A stretch of DNA of 38,238 bases from Runella zeae DSM 19591 (GCF_000423565.1 NZ_KE384047.1:1-38238); one strand, 5' to 3'. Positions 15,979 to 25,313 are shown, counted from the stretch's first letter. Translations and numbers: made by a program. Notes: generated by a model from the sequence alone, not told the origin.

Positions 15979-16185
15979 ATGAGGCCGCGTTATAGTCATT
16001 TCACCGGGCAAAATAGTCATTTCACCGCCAAAAAGTTAGATTTCACGGTTCAAAAAGTAGGTTTCGCCGAAAACCTGACGAATATTACTTCTATTGGTAA
16101 AAAAAAATCCATTATCTTCGAAACATCAAACAATGACAAAAATATAGCTAATAGTTGTTCGGTTTTGAACACAACACAAAGCTAA
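15979..16185 (+). CDS. possible small protein with a heptapeptide repeat (68 aa)
   Basis: ATG 15979 is preceded by AAGAGG six bases upstream and the frame ends at TAA 16183-16185, followed 50 bases later by a strong terminator. The N-terminal half is four copies of a 7-residue unit with an invariant Phe (YSHFTGQ, NSHFTAK, KLDFTVQ, KVGFAEN); the rest is Ser/Asn-rich. I know no family for it. The repeat could equally be non-coding DNA that happens to have a 21-base period. This is weakly supported as a gene. Confidence 0.3.
   Translation: MRPRYSHFTGQNSHFTAKKLDFTVQKVGFAENLTNITSIGKKKSIIFETSNNDKNIANSCSVLNTTQS
15991..16074 (+). repeat. 21-bp tandem repeat, four degenerate units
   Basis: The units are 15991-16011, 16012-16032, 16033-16053 and 16054-16074. 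The first two share AGTCATTTCACCG; TTC is kept in all four at the same position. The period is exactly 21 and preserves frame. Confidence 0.75.
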
Positions 16186-16235
16186 GATTATAGATATTAA
16201 AGGTATTTTCAAAGTAGGGTAAAGTGTGTAGCACT

Positions 16236-16269
16236 GCCCCCGTTCCCTTGGAGCGGGGGCATGTTTTTT
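16236..16269 (+). terminator. strong intrinsic terminator (plus strand)
   Basis: There is an 11-bp GC-rich stem GCCCCCGTTCC / GGAGCGGGGGC (one G-T pair) with loop CTT, then six T's at 16264-16269. It faces the plus strand, so it ends either the Lrp transcript with a 400-base tail or the small transcript from the repeat ORF. On the other strand no T-tract follows. Confidence 0.8.
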
Positions 16270-16298
16270 ATAAATACCTAAGTCTTGCAAATCTAAAA

Positions 16299-17141
16299 TT
16301 ACGCTATTTCTTTGCGGTAGTCGCGGGGGGTTTTGCCAGTGACCTTCCTAAAGGTTTTGGTGAAGTGTGAAAGATTGTTGAATCCATTATGGTAGCATAC
16401 GTCTGTGATAGACTGGTTTTGCATAAGCATCTTGCAAGATTGCTGGATCCGGTACTCATTCACAAAATCAGTAAAAGTCATCTGGGTGATCTTTTTGAAA
16501 TACCGACAAAAGGAGGGTACTGTCAAGCTAGCTAAATCTGCTATTGTTTTAAGGTCAATTTCGTTTTGATAGTTTTGCTCTACATAGGCATACACTTGGC
16601 GGATGCGTGCTTCTTGGCGGTGACTATTTTCGTAACTAAGACCGCTTATATTCAATAAAGTGTATTCTTTGGAAATAGCAAGGTTTTGTAAGATAGTAAG
16701 AAGCTGGATGAGTCGCTCAAAATGATTCAGCTGTGGTAGTTGGCACATTTGATTCGCCACTTGGCTACGGGTGTCGCCATAGAAGCTGATACCTTGTTTG
16801 GAGCGCTCAAAGAGGCGCTTGACGTCCTGAAGTTCGGGACTTTGTAGAAAATGTTCTCCCAAGAAATCTGCTCGCAGCTGAATCACGATTTCTTCGTGCT
16901 TGTCTTCAGCGCCATATCCAAAATTGAGATGGGGGACATTGGGGCCGATAAACATGAGTGCTCCTTCTTCAAAATAAGAAAGGTGCTGACCGATGTGGCG
17001 TTTGCCGGAGCCTTTGTGGATGTAGACGATTTCGTATTCGGGGTGTTGGTGCCAAAAAAAACGATCATGGTCAGCATACCAATGCAGTACTCTAAACGAA
17101 CTGCCACGGTCAGGGGTAATGTTTTCGTATTCGGTTTTCAT
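16299..17141 (-). CDS. AraC family transcriptional regulator
   Basis: The protein is 280 residues. The N-terminal cupin effector domain (about 10-150) has HQHPEYEIVYIHKGSGKRHIG and GALMFIGPNVPHLNFG. The C-terminal double helix-turn-helix (about 180-278) has IDLKTIADLASLTVPSFCRYFKKITQMTFTDFVNEYRI and ITDVCYHNGFNNLSHFTKTFRKVTGKTPRDYRK, the AraC signature. The effector is probably a sugar or similar small molecule bound in the cupin; the target is not evident because the neighbours (an SNF2 helicase and an Lrp gene) are not typical targets. Start ATG 17141. Confidence 0.94.
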   Translation of the reverse strand: MKTEYENITPDRGSSFRVLHWYADHDRFFWHQHPEYEIVYIHKGSGKRHIGQHLSYFEEGALMFIGPNVPHLNFGYGAEDKHEEIVIQLRADFLGEHFLQSPELQDVKRLFERSKQGISFYGDTRSQVANQMCQLPQLNHFERLIQLLTILQNLAISKEYTLLNISGLSYENSHRQEARIRQVYAYVEQNYQNEIDLKTIADLASLTVPSFCRYFKKITQMTFTDFVNEYRIQQSCKMLMQNQSITDVCYHNGFNNLSHFTKTFRKVTGKTPRDYRKEIA

Positions 17142-17154
17142 GCTTGATTGTCAT

Positions 17155-17162
17155 CAAATATA
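17155..17162 (-). promoter_or_regulatory. possible -7 element of the AraC gene
   Basis: The minus-strand reading is TATATTTG, an exact consensus match, 14 bases from the ATG, which would leave a very short leader. Minus-strand TTTG copies at 17178-17175 and 17197-17194 are spaced 12 and 31 bases away, not optimal. Confidence 0.3.
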
Positions 17163-17297
17163 TCTTAAAGGTGTCAAAGATGTTAAAATAGAACAAAATG
17201 TGGCAAAAATGGAATTCTTAGCTTGATTATTTTTTGCTGATATTTGCAAAATGTTCTGCAAGCAGACTTTTCTCACAAACAACCTATGATAATATTG

Positions 17298-17323
17298 AAA
17301 GGGTGGTCTAGGCCACCCTTTTT
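17298..17323 (+). terminator. orphan intrinsic terminator upstream of the SNF2 promoter
   Basis: AAAGGGTGG / CCACCCTTT with loop TCTAGG (17298-17321), with T's through 17323. It lies between the divergent AraC and SNF2 genes and upstream of the SNF2 promoter at 17339, so no annotated plus-strand gene uses it. It may insulate the helicase or end a short RNA begun within 17142-17297. Confidence 0.6.
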
Positions 17324-17338
17324 GCTATTGGAAGGAGT

Positions 17339-17370
17339 TTTGGAAAATTACGGGTATTTTGTTATATTTG
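17339..17370 (+). promoter_or_regulatory. Bacteroidota-type promoter of the SNF2 helicase gene
   Basis: TTTG at 17339-17342 and TATATTTG at 17363-17370 are separated by 20 bases, an ideal -33/-7 pair. Transcription would begin near 17377, which rules out TTG 17359 as start and supports ATG 17440. Confidence 0.65.
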
Positions 17371-17439
17371 AAGTTGTTCAAAAAAAATAAAGACTCTTTT
17401 TCTATACACTGTTTCGTTCGTAGTGATTGTTTTGGTTTT

Positions 17440-20379
17440 ATGAAAGTATCTTCTAGTCAGCCTTTTAAGATTATTTATTCCCTTTTCCAACATGAGTATT
17501 TAGGGTATTTGTTTGGGTCGTATGTGGTGCAGGTCAATAGCAAAGGAGAATTGACCTTGCTCAATCAGATACTTTCTACCAAAAATGTAACTGAATTTGC
17601 GGCTGGTTTAGAAGAAGGAGATGCGGAGCTGGTCAAATCCATCGAAGCGATTCAGCAAGAAGCTATTCTAAAAAAATTCAATCCTAAGAAACTCACAGCA
17701 ATCGATTTTTTTTTGAAAGTATATGACCCCCAAAAAGGAGATAAACTTATCCAAGAAGCCATCGGTGGCTACCTGGAGTCGATCAAAGCCGCGATTTTGG
17801 AAAAACTGCCTGCCACACGTATATATATAATGGGCAATGACAACAACCCCGCTTGGATGCCTATTGAGCAGATGCAAGGCAGTGCACGTGTTTATTTCCA
17901 TTTTGCCAGAAAAGAAGAAAATACGCATTATTATCCTATCATCAAACACAACGGAGAGCGCCTTACCTTATGGCGTCAAAATGCGTTTTTGGTGTGTGAT
18001 GAGCCGGCTTGGTTGTTGGTTGACAACAAGCTTTATCATTTTGATAAAAACGTAGACGGTAAAAAAATTCGCCCCTTTCTTACCAAAAACCACATCGTGA
18101 TTCCTCGCAATGTGGAAGAACAATATTTTCAGCGTTTTGTAACTCCTCTGGTGGCGTCTTACGAGGTCTATGCTGATGGATTTGAAATACGGCATGAGCG
18201 GGCCGAATTAGTGCCTGTATTGAGTTTGACAGAGCAGCAAAAGGTGGTAGAGTCTTCACTTTTTCAAGGCGAAAAGGCTGATAACCACCCTGATGAAGAC
18301 GACAATCTTCAGGTGACGTTGGAGCTGATGTTTCAGTATGGCAATTTTTCTTTTAAATTCGACAGCTTTGCGGCGCAAGCCAATGTGAGCTTAGAAAAAA
18401 AAGACAATAGTTATATTTTTCATAAAGTAAAGCGTAATATACAGATCGAAAAATCGAAGATATTTTGGCTAAAAGAGCAGGGGCTAGAAATGCGCCAAGG
18501 GCATTGTGTATTGCCCAAAGCCGAAGCATTTGAGTGGTTGAGATCGCATCATTTTGAGTTGGAAGAGGCAGGGTTTGTGGTAAGGCAAAATGCCACCAAT
18601 CCTAAACAATATTTTTTGGGATATTCCTCCATTGACATCGCTTTTGAAGAAGCCCACGATTGGTTTGATGTATACGCGAAGGTACGATTTGGTGAGTACG
18701 AAATCCCGTTTGTAAAACTCAAAAATCTGATTTTGGCTCGAAAAAAGGAATTTGCGCTTCCCAATGGGCAGATTGCGGTGATTCCTGAGGTTTGGCTTAC
18801 TAAGTACAACGAACTGTTTGCCTTTGCAGAATACGATCCTGATAGCCAAAAGCTTACGCTTCGAAAGCATCATTTGGCCCTTGTGCAAGAATATGCCGAA
18901 GACAGCTTGGCAAAGGTACTCATGAACCGTAGACTAGAAAAATTGAAGGATTTTGAGGAAATAGACGAAAATCCTTTACCTGAAGGATTTGTAGGGAGCC
19001 TACGACCCTACCAAAAAGCGGGTTATGATTGGCTCAATTTTTTGAGTAGTTACCGATTTGGTGGCTGCTTAGCCGACGACATGGGTTTGGGCAAAACCGT
19101 CACTACCTTGGCAATGCTGCAATACCAAAAAGAACAAGGCGCAGATAGACCGTCGTTGCTTATCATGCCCACCTCTTTGCTGTACAATTGGGAACTAGAA
19201 GCCAAGCGGTTTACGCCCTACATGCGAGTATTGGTTTATACAGGTACGTATCGTGACAAAAATCTGCATCACTTTGACGGCTATGATTTGGTGCTGACCT
19301 CTTACGGGATTGTGCGCATTGATATTGAATTGTTGCAACAATACACCTTCCATTATATCATATTGGACGAGGCACAGGCTATCAAAAACCCTTCTTCACA
19401 CATTACAAAAGCCGTGATGCAGTTGCAGTCTAAGTATCGGCTATTGCTTACCGGCACACCGCTCGAAAACACAACGATGGATTTATGGACCCAAATGACC
19501 TTCGCAAATCCGGGGTTGTTGGGAAGTCAATCTTATTTCCGAAATCATTTTCAGCTCCCTATCGAAAAGCAGCATGACGAGCAACGGACCAAAAAATTGT
19601 ATTCACTCATTAAGCCTTTTTTGCTTCGTCGTCACAAGTCGCAAGTGGCCCTTGACCTTCCTCCCAAAGTGGAGAGCGTACACTATTGCCAAATGGTCGA
19701 AGAACAAGAACAACGCTACGAAGAGACCAAATCTTACTATCGAAATCATATTTTAGAACAGATTGAAGAAGCGGGAATGGCCAAATCGCAGATGATTGTA
19801 CTGCAAGGCTTGACCAAATTGCGACAGCTAGCCAATCATCCCCGCATGATTGATGAGGGCTACGAAGGAGAGTCAGGGAAATTGGAAGAGATACAATCAA
19901 AGTTGGAGGAATTGTTAAAAGGAAATCATAAAGTTTTGATTTTTAGCCAATTTGTTAAGCACCTCAACATCTTGCGGCATTATTTGGACGGAAAAGAAAT
20001 CGTATATGCCTACTTAGATGGCTCTACGCACGACCGCCAAGGGCAAGTCGCTTTTTTTCAACAAAATGAGGACGTCAGGATATTTTTGATTTCGATGAAA
20101 GCGGGCGGATTAGGGTTGAATCTTACGGCCGCTGATTATGTGTTTATTCTGGATCCTTGGTGGAATCCGGCTATCGAAGCCCAAGCCGTAGACCGTGCCC
20201 ATCGGATTGGACAGCAGCGTACGGTGTTTACGTATAAGTTTATCACCAAAAACTCCGTAGAAGAAAAAATCTTGGATTTGCAGCGTAGCAAGCAAAAACT
20301 CTTCAACGATCTCATTACCACCGAAGAGAGTTTTGTAAAGTCGTTAACCAAAGAAGATATCATGGAGCTTCTGGCTTAG
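17440..20379 (+). CDS. SNF2-family DEAD/DEAH-box helicase / ATP-dependent DNA translocase
   Basis: The protein is 979 residues from ATG 17440. Residues 1-510 are a poorly conserved bacterial N-terminal region I cannot assign. The SNF2 motor follows: RPYQKAGYDWLNFL, Walker A in DDMGLGKTVTTLAML (from residue 546), MPTSLLYNW, DEAQAIKN (643; Walker B), LLLTGTPLENTTMDLW (motif III), LIFSQFVKHLNIL, YLDGSTHDRQGQV, SMKAGGLGLNLTAADYV and QAVDRAHRIGQQ (motif VI, from 917). Such proteins translocate on duplex DNA and remodel protein-DNA or polymerase complexes; RapA is the best-known bacterial relative, and others belong to defence systems such as DISARM. No methylase, nuclease or phospholipase lies nearby, so a housekeeping role is more likely. 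It has its own promoter and stands alone. Confidence 0.92.
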   Translation: MKVSSSQPFKIIYSLFQHEYLGYLFGSYVVQVNSKGELTLLNQILSTKNVTEFAAGLEEGDAELVKSIEAIQQEAILKKFNPKKLTAIDFFLKVYDPQKGDKLIQEAIGGYLESIKAAILEKLPATRIYIMGNDNNPAWMPIEQMQGSARVYFHFARKEENTHYYPIIKHNGERLTLWRQNAFLVCDEPAWLLVDNKLYHFDKNVDGKKIRPFLTKNHIVIPRNVEEQYFQRFVTPLVASYEVYADGFEIRHERAELVPVLSLTEQQKVVESSLFQGEKADNHPDEDDNLQVTLELMFQYGNFSFKFDSFAAQANVSLEKKDNSYIFHKVKRNIQIEKSKIFWLKEQGLEMRQGHCVLPKAEAFEWLRSHHFELEEAGFVVRQNATNPKQYFLGYSSIDIAFEEAHDWFDVYAKVRFGEYEIPFVKLKNLILARKKEFALPNGQIAVIPEVWLTKYNELFAFAEYDPDSQKLTLRKHHLALVQEYAEDSLAKVLMNRRLEKLKDFEEIDENPLPEGFVGSLRPYQKAGYDWLNFLSSYRFGGCLADDMGLGKTVTTLAMLQYQKEQGADRPSLLIMPTSLLYNWELEAKRFTPYMRVLVYTGTYRDKNLHHFDGYDLVLTSYGIVRIDIELLQQYTFHYIILDEAQAIKNPSSHITKAVMQLQSKYRLLLTGTPLENTTMDLWTQMTFANPGLLGSQSYFRNHFQLPIEKQHDEQRTKKLYSLIKPFLLRRHKSQVALDLPPKVESVHYCQMVEEQEQRYEETKSYYRNHILEQIEEAGMAKSQMIVLQGLTKLRQLANHPRMIDEGYEGESGKLEEIQSKLEELLKGNHKVLIFSQFVKHLNILRHYLDGKEIVYAYLDGSTHDRQGQVAFFQQNEDVRIFLISMKAGGLGLNLTAADYVFILDPWWNPAIEAQAVDRAHRIGQQRTVFTYKFITKNSVEEKILDLQRSKQKLFNDLITTEESFVKSLTKEDIMELLA

Positions 20380-20391
20380 GTGGATTGCCAT

Positions 20392-23043
20392 TTATCTCAA
20401 AATAAGTAGCTTGCCTCGGTATTCGTGTTTGTTTTGGGGTGATTGGATAAGATATACATAATTGCCTTCCGGAAGGGGGGTGCCCAAATAAGTGCCATCA
20501 AATGAGCGAACGGAGGTTTTGTTGGATAAAAAAACGAGATTTCCCCAACGGTCAAAAACCTTCACTTCTGCTTCTGGATAATCTTCAAGACCGTTGATTT
20601 CCCATACATCATTGTGGCCGTCGCCATTAGGCGTAAAGACGTCAGGAATATAAATACGAGACATTACATAGACCGTAATTGAATCTTGAGCACTACAGCC
20701 CTTATCGTCAGTTACTTTTAGGGTATAAGTGGTAGTTTTGGGAGGATTAACTGTGGGGTGTGCACTTTGACTATCATCGATATAGATAGGTGGTGTCCAT
20801 TCATATTTAACATTTGAGCCTATATCTCCGTCGAGTTTCAGGGCTTCACCTTGAGAGATACTGCGAGTATTTACCAAGGTTACGTTAGGAGGAGCATTGA
20901 TGATCACAGTGCGGGTAGCTTTACCACTTTGGCAAGCAAGTGAGCTCGCAATGGTATACGTGATTTCGTGCGAACCAAGCCCTGCTTTGGCAGGGTCAAA
21001 AGTATTGTTGACCACGCCTTTGCCCGCAAAAGTCCCTCCTGTAGGACTTGCACTGAGCAATACTGCGGGCTGCGAAACGCCACAAAAGGGAGGAATAGAA
21101 TCGAGCTGTATTACAATGCTAGGAATTTGAGTGACTTGAAAGGGCGAAGAGATTGTTTGACATTGGTTGGTATCAGTGACGGTGACTCGGTAGCTGCCAC
21201 TTTCCCTTACACTGATTTTATTTTGAGTGGCGCCGCTGATAGGCTGATTGTTGCGAGTCCAAACAAAGGTCTTGAGTTGGTTTCCTGAGGCGGTTAAAGT
21301 GAGGGTTGCGTCTTCGCACAACTCGTTGGCGGTCGACGAAATGTTTACAGATGGAAGTGCTGCTTTTTTGAGAATAAAAACACTTGATTCGGCAAAACAT
21401 CCTTCTGGAGAAGAAACTTTAACGGTATAATTACCCTCATCTCCTGCGGCGATGCTTGACTGATTGACCCCTACGTAGGGCTGATTGTTTCGACGCCACT
21501 CGTAGGTATGATTGGGAGCAAGGGGAGCAGACAAAGTCAGGGTATTGCCTTCACAGACGAAATTGGAGGGGGCCGTGATGCGCGCTGTCGGTGAAGGAAT
21601 AATAGTCACGGCTTGTGGAGAAGATAGGTTAGAACAATTGGTCACGCCTGTTACTCTCACGGCATAAGTACCTGTTTCGCCTGTTTCAAAATAAGACGCC
21701 GACGCGTTTGGGATAAGGCTGCCATTTTTAAACCATTGGTATACAGGAGATGCCGCGTTGGAGTTGGCGGTGAGGGTAAGCCTCTGCCCCTCACATATGC
21801 GACCTGACGCCGTGGAAAGCCCAATATTAATTGAAGGTTTGGGCATGACTACTATCGAAATCGTGTCGGATGAAATAGACGGGGGGCAAGCGTTGGCGAG
21901 CGTTACGGTGCAGCTATACCGACCTCCCTGCCCTGCGGCAACGACCAATACCGAATCCGTCTTTCCGGCTAGTAGATTTCCATTGCGTAGCCATTGTAAC
22001 GAACCGCCTCTTGAAAATCCTTTGAGGTTGAGTTGGAGGGTGCTGTCTTCGCATACAGTTGACGAAATCAAAACCTGCGGCTGACCGACTTTGGAGATCG
22101 TAATGCTTGGTTTTTCGTTTGGGCGACAGTCAATCACTGATAATACAAACTCATACTCAATAGCGCTGTATTTGGTATTGCCCTGATAAGCCTCTGCTCG
22201 GATTACATACACGTAAGTCCCTGGCTGTTGTGCGCGTCCTGTGATTCGTCCTGTGTTAGGGTCTATCGATAAAGGGGCGGCGGTATTAGAAGTGAAATTT
22301 TGGGCCGAAAACCCTGAGCGATAGGTGAGAGGAGTATTGGAGCGAGGGGTTGCAAAGGAGTATTTAAGGGTGAGATTAGGGCTGGGAGGAGTTCCCAATT
22401 TAAAAATAGGGCTAGGAAAATCAATATTTTGGCCATTGCAAACTTCAAAATTACCTAAAGCTATGGGATTGGCCACAGGCGTATGAGTATGACTTGCCCG
22501 GTATTCAACCAAATCAGCAGGGCCTATTTCCAATCTTAGCACTACAGGAGGGTTGGCTTGGGTCAGGTTAGTGACATTGATGCGCTGACCAATAGGGATT
22601 GTCTCGGCATAATATCCGCCTATTTCATTATAAGAAAGATTATAAAAATCTAAAGTTGAAAAAGTGTAAGTAATTTTTGTTAAAGAAATATTTTGTCCAC
22701 AAACAGAAGTATATATATATGGTTGAGAGGCTTCAACGCTAGAGTTAGGTTGTGGTGTGAGAACTCCATTTTGGATAATTCCCCCGGTTCGGGTTGAAGA
22801 TATAAGGGCGTTGTTGTTGTTAAAAATATTCAAATCTAAGAACGGGGGCATCTGCAACAAATCCTCCGTAGCCACAAAATAAGTTGCTTTAAACTGATGT
22901 GTATTGTAAAACTGCCCCGTACTTGAGGGGGTATTGGCAATAGCATAATCAGCCAAAAAACCACCATAAATCCGAGGTGTTTGGGTATGTCCTTTTGACA
23001 TCATCATATACGCCACTCCCAAAAGCCACCAAAAAAGTCTCAT
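20392..23043 (-). CDS. large secreted Ig-like repeat protein with T9SS CHU_C C-terminal domain
   Basis: The protein is 883 residues with a signal peptide (MRLFWWLLGVAYMMMSKGHTQ) and mature start RIYGG. The N-terminal 300 residues include a PKD/Ig-like region (LSIDPNTGRITGRAQQPGTYVYVI). About four Ig-like repeats of 80-90 residues follow, each with the pattern C-x-G/E-x-x-L-x-L-x-A...W-x-x-N...G-x-Y-x-V. A GGTFAGKGVVNNTFDPAKAG module follows, then the gliding-motility-associated C-terminal domain at about 797-883 (YIPDVFTPNGDGHNDVWEI, VFDRWGNLVF, GNYVYLI, GKLLILR). That domain is a type IX secretion signal in Cytophagales. The protein is probably a cell-surface adhesin or filament component. 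It ends 12 bases from the convergent helicase gene and lies just downstream of a paralogue. Confidence 0.9.
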   Translation of the reverse strand: MRLFWWLLGVAYMMMSKGHTQTPRIYGGFLADYAIANTPSSTGQFYNTHQFKATYFVATEDLLQMPPFLDLNIFNNNNALISSTRTGGIIQNGVLTPQPNSSVEASQPYIYTSVCGQNISLTKITYTFSTLDFYNLSYNEIGGYYAETIPIGQRINVTNLTQANPPVVLRLEIGPADLVEYRASHTHTPVANPIALGNFEVCNGQNIDFPSPIFKLGTPPSPNLTLKYSFATPRSNTPLTYRSGFSAQNFTSNTAAPLSIDPNTGRITGRAQQPGTYVYVIRAEAYQGNTKYSAIEYEFVLSVIDCRPNEKPSITISKVGQPQVLISSTVCEDSTLQLNLKGFSRGGSLQWLRNGNLLAGKTDSVLVVAAGQGGRYSCTVTLANACPPSISSDTISIVVMPKPSINIGLSTASGRICEGQRLTLTANSNAASPVYQWFKNGSLIPNASASYFETGETGTYAVRVTGVTNCSNLSSPQAVTIIPSPTARITAPSNFVCEGNTLTLSAPLAPNHTYEWRRNNQPYVGVNQSSIAAGDEGNYTVKVSSPEGCFAESSVFILKKAALPSVNISSTANELCEDATLTLTASGNQLKTFVWTRNNQPISGATQNKISVRESGSYRVTVTDTNQCQTISSPFQVTQIPSIVIQLDSIPPFCGVSQPAVLLSASPTGGTFAGKGVVNNTFDPAKAGLGSHEITYTIASSLACQSGKATRTVIINAPPNVTLVNTRSISQGEALKLDGDIGSNVKYEWTPPIYIDDSQSAHPTVNPPKTTTYTLKVTDDKGCSAQDSITVYVMSRIYIPDVFTPNGDGHNDVWEINGLEDYPEAEVKVFDRWGNLVFLSNKTSVRSFDGTYLGTPLPEGNYVYLIQSPQNKHEYRGKLLILR

Positions 23044-23120
23044 AACGATAGATGAAATAGAATCAGAATTTTAGAGCAAGTTAGGGGTTGGCAAATGAAT
23101 TTCCAGCATCCAGCTCGTTT

Positions 23121-25292
23121 TTATCTCAACAACAATACATGTCCGCGATAAGTATGACTGGCTTGCGGCTCAGTTTTGATTGTGTAGACATAGACACCTA
23201 CAGGCAGGGATTTGCTTTGATAGGTACCATCAAAAGCTACTTGTTTACTTCCTGTTTGGTAATAAACCAGTGAACCCCAGCGGTCAAAAACCATAATCTC
23301 CGCCTCGGGATATTCTTCAGCGCCGCGCAATACCCAAGTGTCGTTGATGCCGTCTCCATTGGGCGTAAAAACATCAGGAATGCTAATACCTCTGATGATA
23401 CCAATCAATACAGAGTCGGTGGCAGTGCAGTTGTGACTATCAGTGATGCGGAGCTGATATTCAGTGGTAATTTCGGGAGAAGCAATAGGGGAAGGCGCAG
23501 AAGTATCATCAAGACCTTGAGGTGGAGACCATTGGTAAGTATAACCTACGCCCAAATTTCCATTAGAATTAAGTTGAATACTCGCGTCTTGGGAAATAAA
23601 TTGGTCATTGCCTAGGTCGACTGTAGGGAGTGCCCATACTTCGGCGGTTTGGTTAGTTGCTCCAATGACACAAAAATTTGGATTGTCGAAACGATAAGAA
23701 AGTTCGTGAATACCTGCCCCAGCTTTGTGTGGGTAAAATTTTTCGCCTATTACTCCTTTTCCACTAAATAAACCACCCAATGGAGAGCCTATTAGAGGGA
23801 TAGCGGTGGTATCACTAACACATCGGGAGGGAATCGGATGGAAGGTAATGGGCTGATTTTGACCAAGCGAAACCACATAAGGACTAGATTCTCCAACGCA
23901 CAGATTTTGGTCAATTACTTTCACTGAGTAAATTCCTGCTTGGGTAGCGACATAAGTAGCGGTAGTAGTAGTAAGTAAAGTATTGTTGCGAAACCATTGG
24001 TATCTTACCAACGGTTCTGAAACGAGCGTAGTAAATTTGAGAGAGTCATTGGGACACAATATCCCTCCGGCTATTGTAGATGAGACAGTGACTTGAGGAT
24101 TGGGCACCAGAAGGATAGCCGTCGTGGGGGAAGTAGACGTAAAGCACGCACCAGTTTTGGTCAACACCACTTTATAGGAACCTTCTTCGGCGACCACTAG
24201 CACTGAGTCGTTTTGATTGGGGATAAGGGTGTTGTTCTTAAACCATTCATACTTGACGTTAGGCTGACCCGCTCCTGCATTGAGCTGCACCGATTTCCCT
24301 TCGCATATTTTAGAAGAAGCTATGGTTTGGGGATTTCCTACTTCGCTCAGCCGGATAGTGGCTGGGGGTGGTGGCAGACATTCCTCCACTTGAATCTGAT
24401 ATTCACGGTAGATTTCGCTCAAAAGAATCCCAGCCCGGCTATGGCGTAGCAAAAATCCCACCGAAAAAACACCTGTACGAGTTGGCCGTGCCGAAACGAC
24501 GAGATTGGCTTGGCCTTGGGATGAAAAAATAACGGGCGGTTGTGGAACAACAAAATTACCGCCAGGCAACATTTGATTTTCCGAAAATCCAGTTTTCCAT
24601 TGGGCGTTTTGATAGGGAACGGAGCCGTTAGGGTTAGAAGTTAGTGGGGCTTTATTGGTGAGTGATAGATTAAAATTATGGGAAGTAAGCCCCGTTTTTT
24701 GTGGGTCAGATACCACCATTAAGCTAAAATTACTTTCGGCGTTGTTACAAAAAAAATTGAATGAATCGGGTAGCCATTGAGGGGCAGTTTTGCCAGCTTC
24801 GGCGGGGTCAAAATACTCCCAGAGATACTGGGGTGAAAACCAATGATACAATACTATGTCGGATGAGGTAATATTGTCGGCGGAATTGCGGGGACCCACG
24901 GGCGCATTGACGATGTAATACCCCTCTGGGTCGTTGAAAACTTGGGGCGTAAGAATGAGGTTTTCGGTGTATTTTACAAAAATATACTCTACATTGGAGC
25001 TTCGGTCGCAAGAGGTAGCGGTTTTGCTTTGGTTTGGGGAGGCGCTTTTGGTAGCCGAAAATTCGCGTATCAATTGATTGTCTCTTTTGCGATATATTCC
25101 CAATCGCAAATTGTCAGGAAGGATATTGTAAGCGGCTTTATCAGTAAAAAAAGTACAGACAACGCCATAAGAATAAGGCAGTGTAGTATTTAGAATTTGG
25201 CGGTCTATTTGCCCTCCATAAATTCGTTGAGCCCTAAGAGGTGCATAGCTCAAACTGACAAATAACATCAAACCAAATAGAGACCGCATCAT
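23121..25292 (-). CDS. secreted Ig-like protein with T9SS CHU_C C-terminal domain (paralogue)
   Basis: The protein is 723 residues with a signal peptide MMRSLFGLMLFVSLSYAPLRAQ and mature start RIYGG, the same as its downstream neighbour. Architecture parallels that protein: a unique N-terminal domain (about 25-300), two Ig-like repeats (VQLNAGAGQPNVKYEWFKNN; LKFTTLVSEPLVRYQWFRNN), a GGLFSGKGVIGEKF module and a CHU_C domain at about 637-723 (SIPDVFTPNGDGINDTW, VFDRWGSLVYY, YRGHVLLLR). The pair, separated by 77 bases on one strand, arose by duplication followed by change in repeat number and N-terminal domain. Secretion through type IX to the surface is expected. Confidence 0.9.
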   Translation of the reverse strand: MMRSLFGLMLFVSLSYAPLRAQRIYGGQIDRQILNTTLPYSYGVVCTFFTDKAAYNILPDNLRLGIYRKRDNQLIREFSATKSASPNQSKTATSCDRSSNVEYIFVKYTENLILTPQVFNDPEGYYIVNAPVGPRNSADNITSSDIVLYHWFSPQYLWEYFDPAEAGKTAPQWLPDSFNFFCNNAESNFSLMVVSDPQKTGLTSHNFNLSLTNKAPLTSNPNGSVPYQNAQWKTGFSENQMLPGGNFVVPQPPVIFSSQGQANLVVSARPTRTGVFSVGFLLRHSRAGILLSEIYREYQIQVEECLPPPPATIRLSEVGNPQTIASSKICEGKSVQLNAGAGQPNVKYEWFKNNTLIPNQNDSVLVVAEEGSYKVVLTKTGACFTSTSPTTAILLVPNPQVTVSSTIAGGILCPNDSLKFTTLVSEPLVRYQWFRNNTLLTTTTATYVATQAGIYSVKVIDQNLCVGESSPYVVSLGQNQPITFHPIPSRCVSDTTAIPLIGSPLGGLFSGKGVIGEKFYPHKAGAGIHELSYRFDNPNFCVIGATNQTAEVWALPTVDLGNDQFISQDASIQLNSNGNLGVGYTYQWSPPQGLDDTSAPSPIASPEITTEYQLRITDSHNCTATDSVLIGIIRGISIPDVFTPNGDGINDTWVLRGAEEYPEAEIMVFDRWGSLVYYQTGSKQVAFDGTYQSKSLPVGVYVYTIKTEPQASHTYRGHVLLLR

Positions 25293-25313
25293 ACCCTTTC
25301 AGAGAAAAACTAC

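Noticed and set aside
15991-16074. CRISPR-like array
   Set aside because: The repeats are contiguous 21-base units without spacers, and there are no cas genes.
17359-17439. TTG-initiated 27-residue extension of the SNF2 helicase
   Set aside because: The -7 element lies at 17363-17370, so the extension could not be transcribed from this promoter; ATG 17440 fits better.
17440-20379. SNF2 helicase as part of a defence island (DISARM-like)
   Set aside because: No methyltransferase, PLD nuclease or other defence partner lies nearby; the flanks are an AraC gene and surface proteins.
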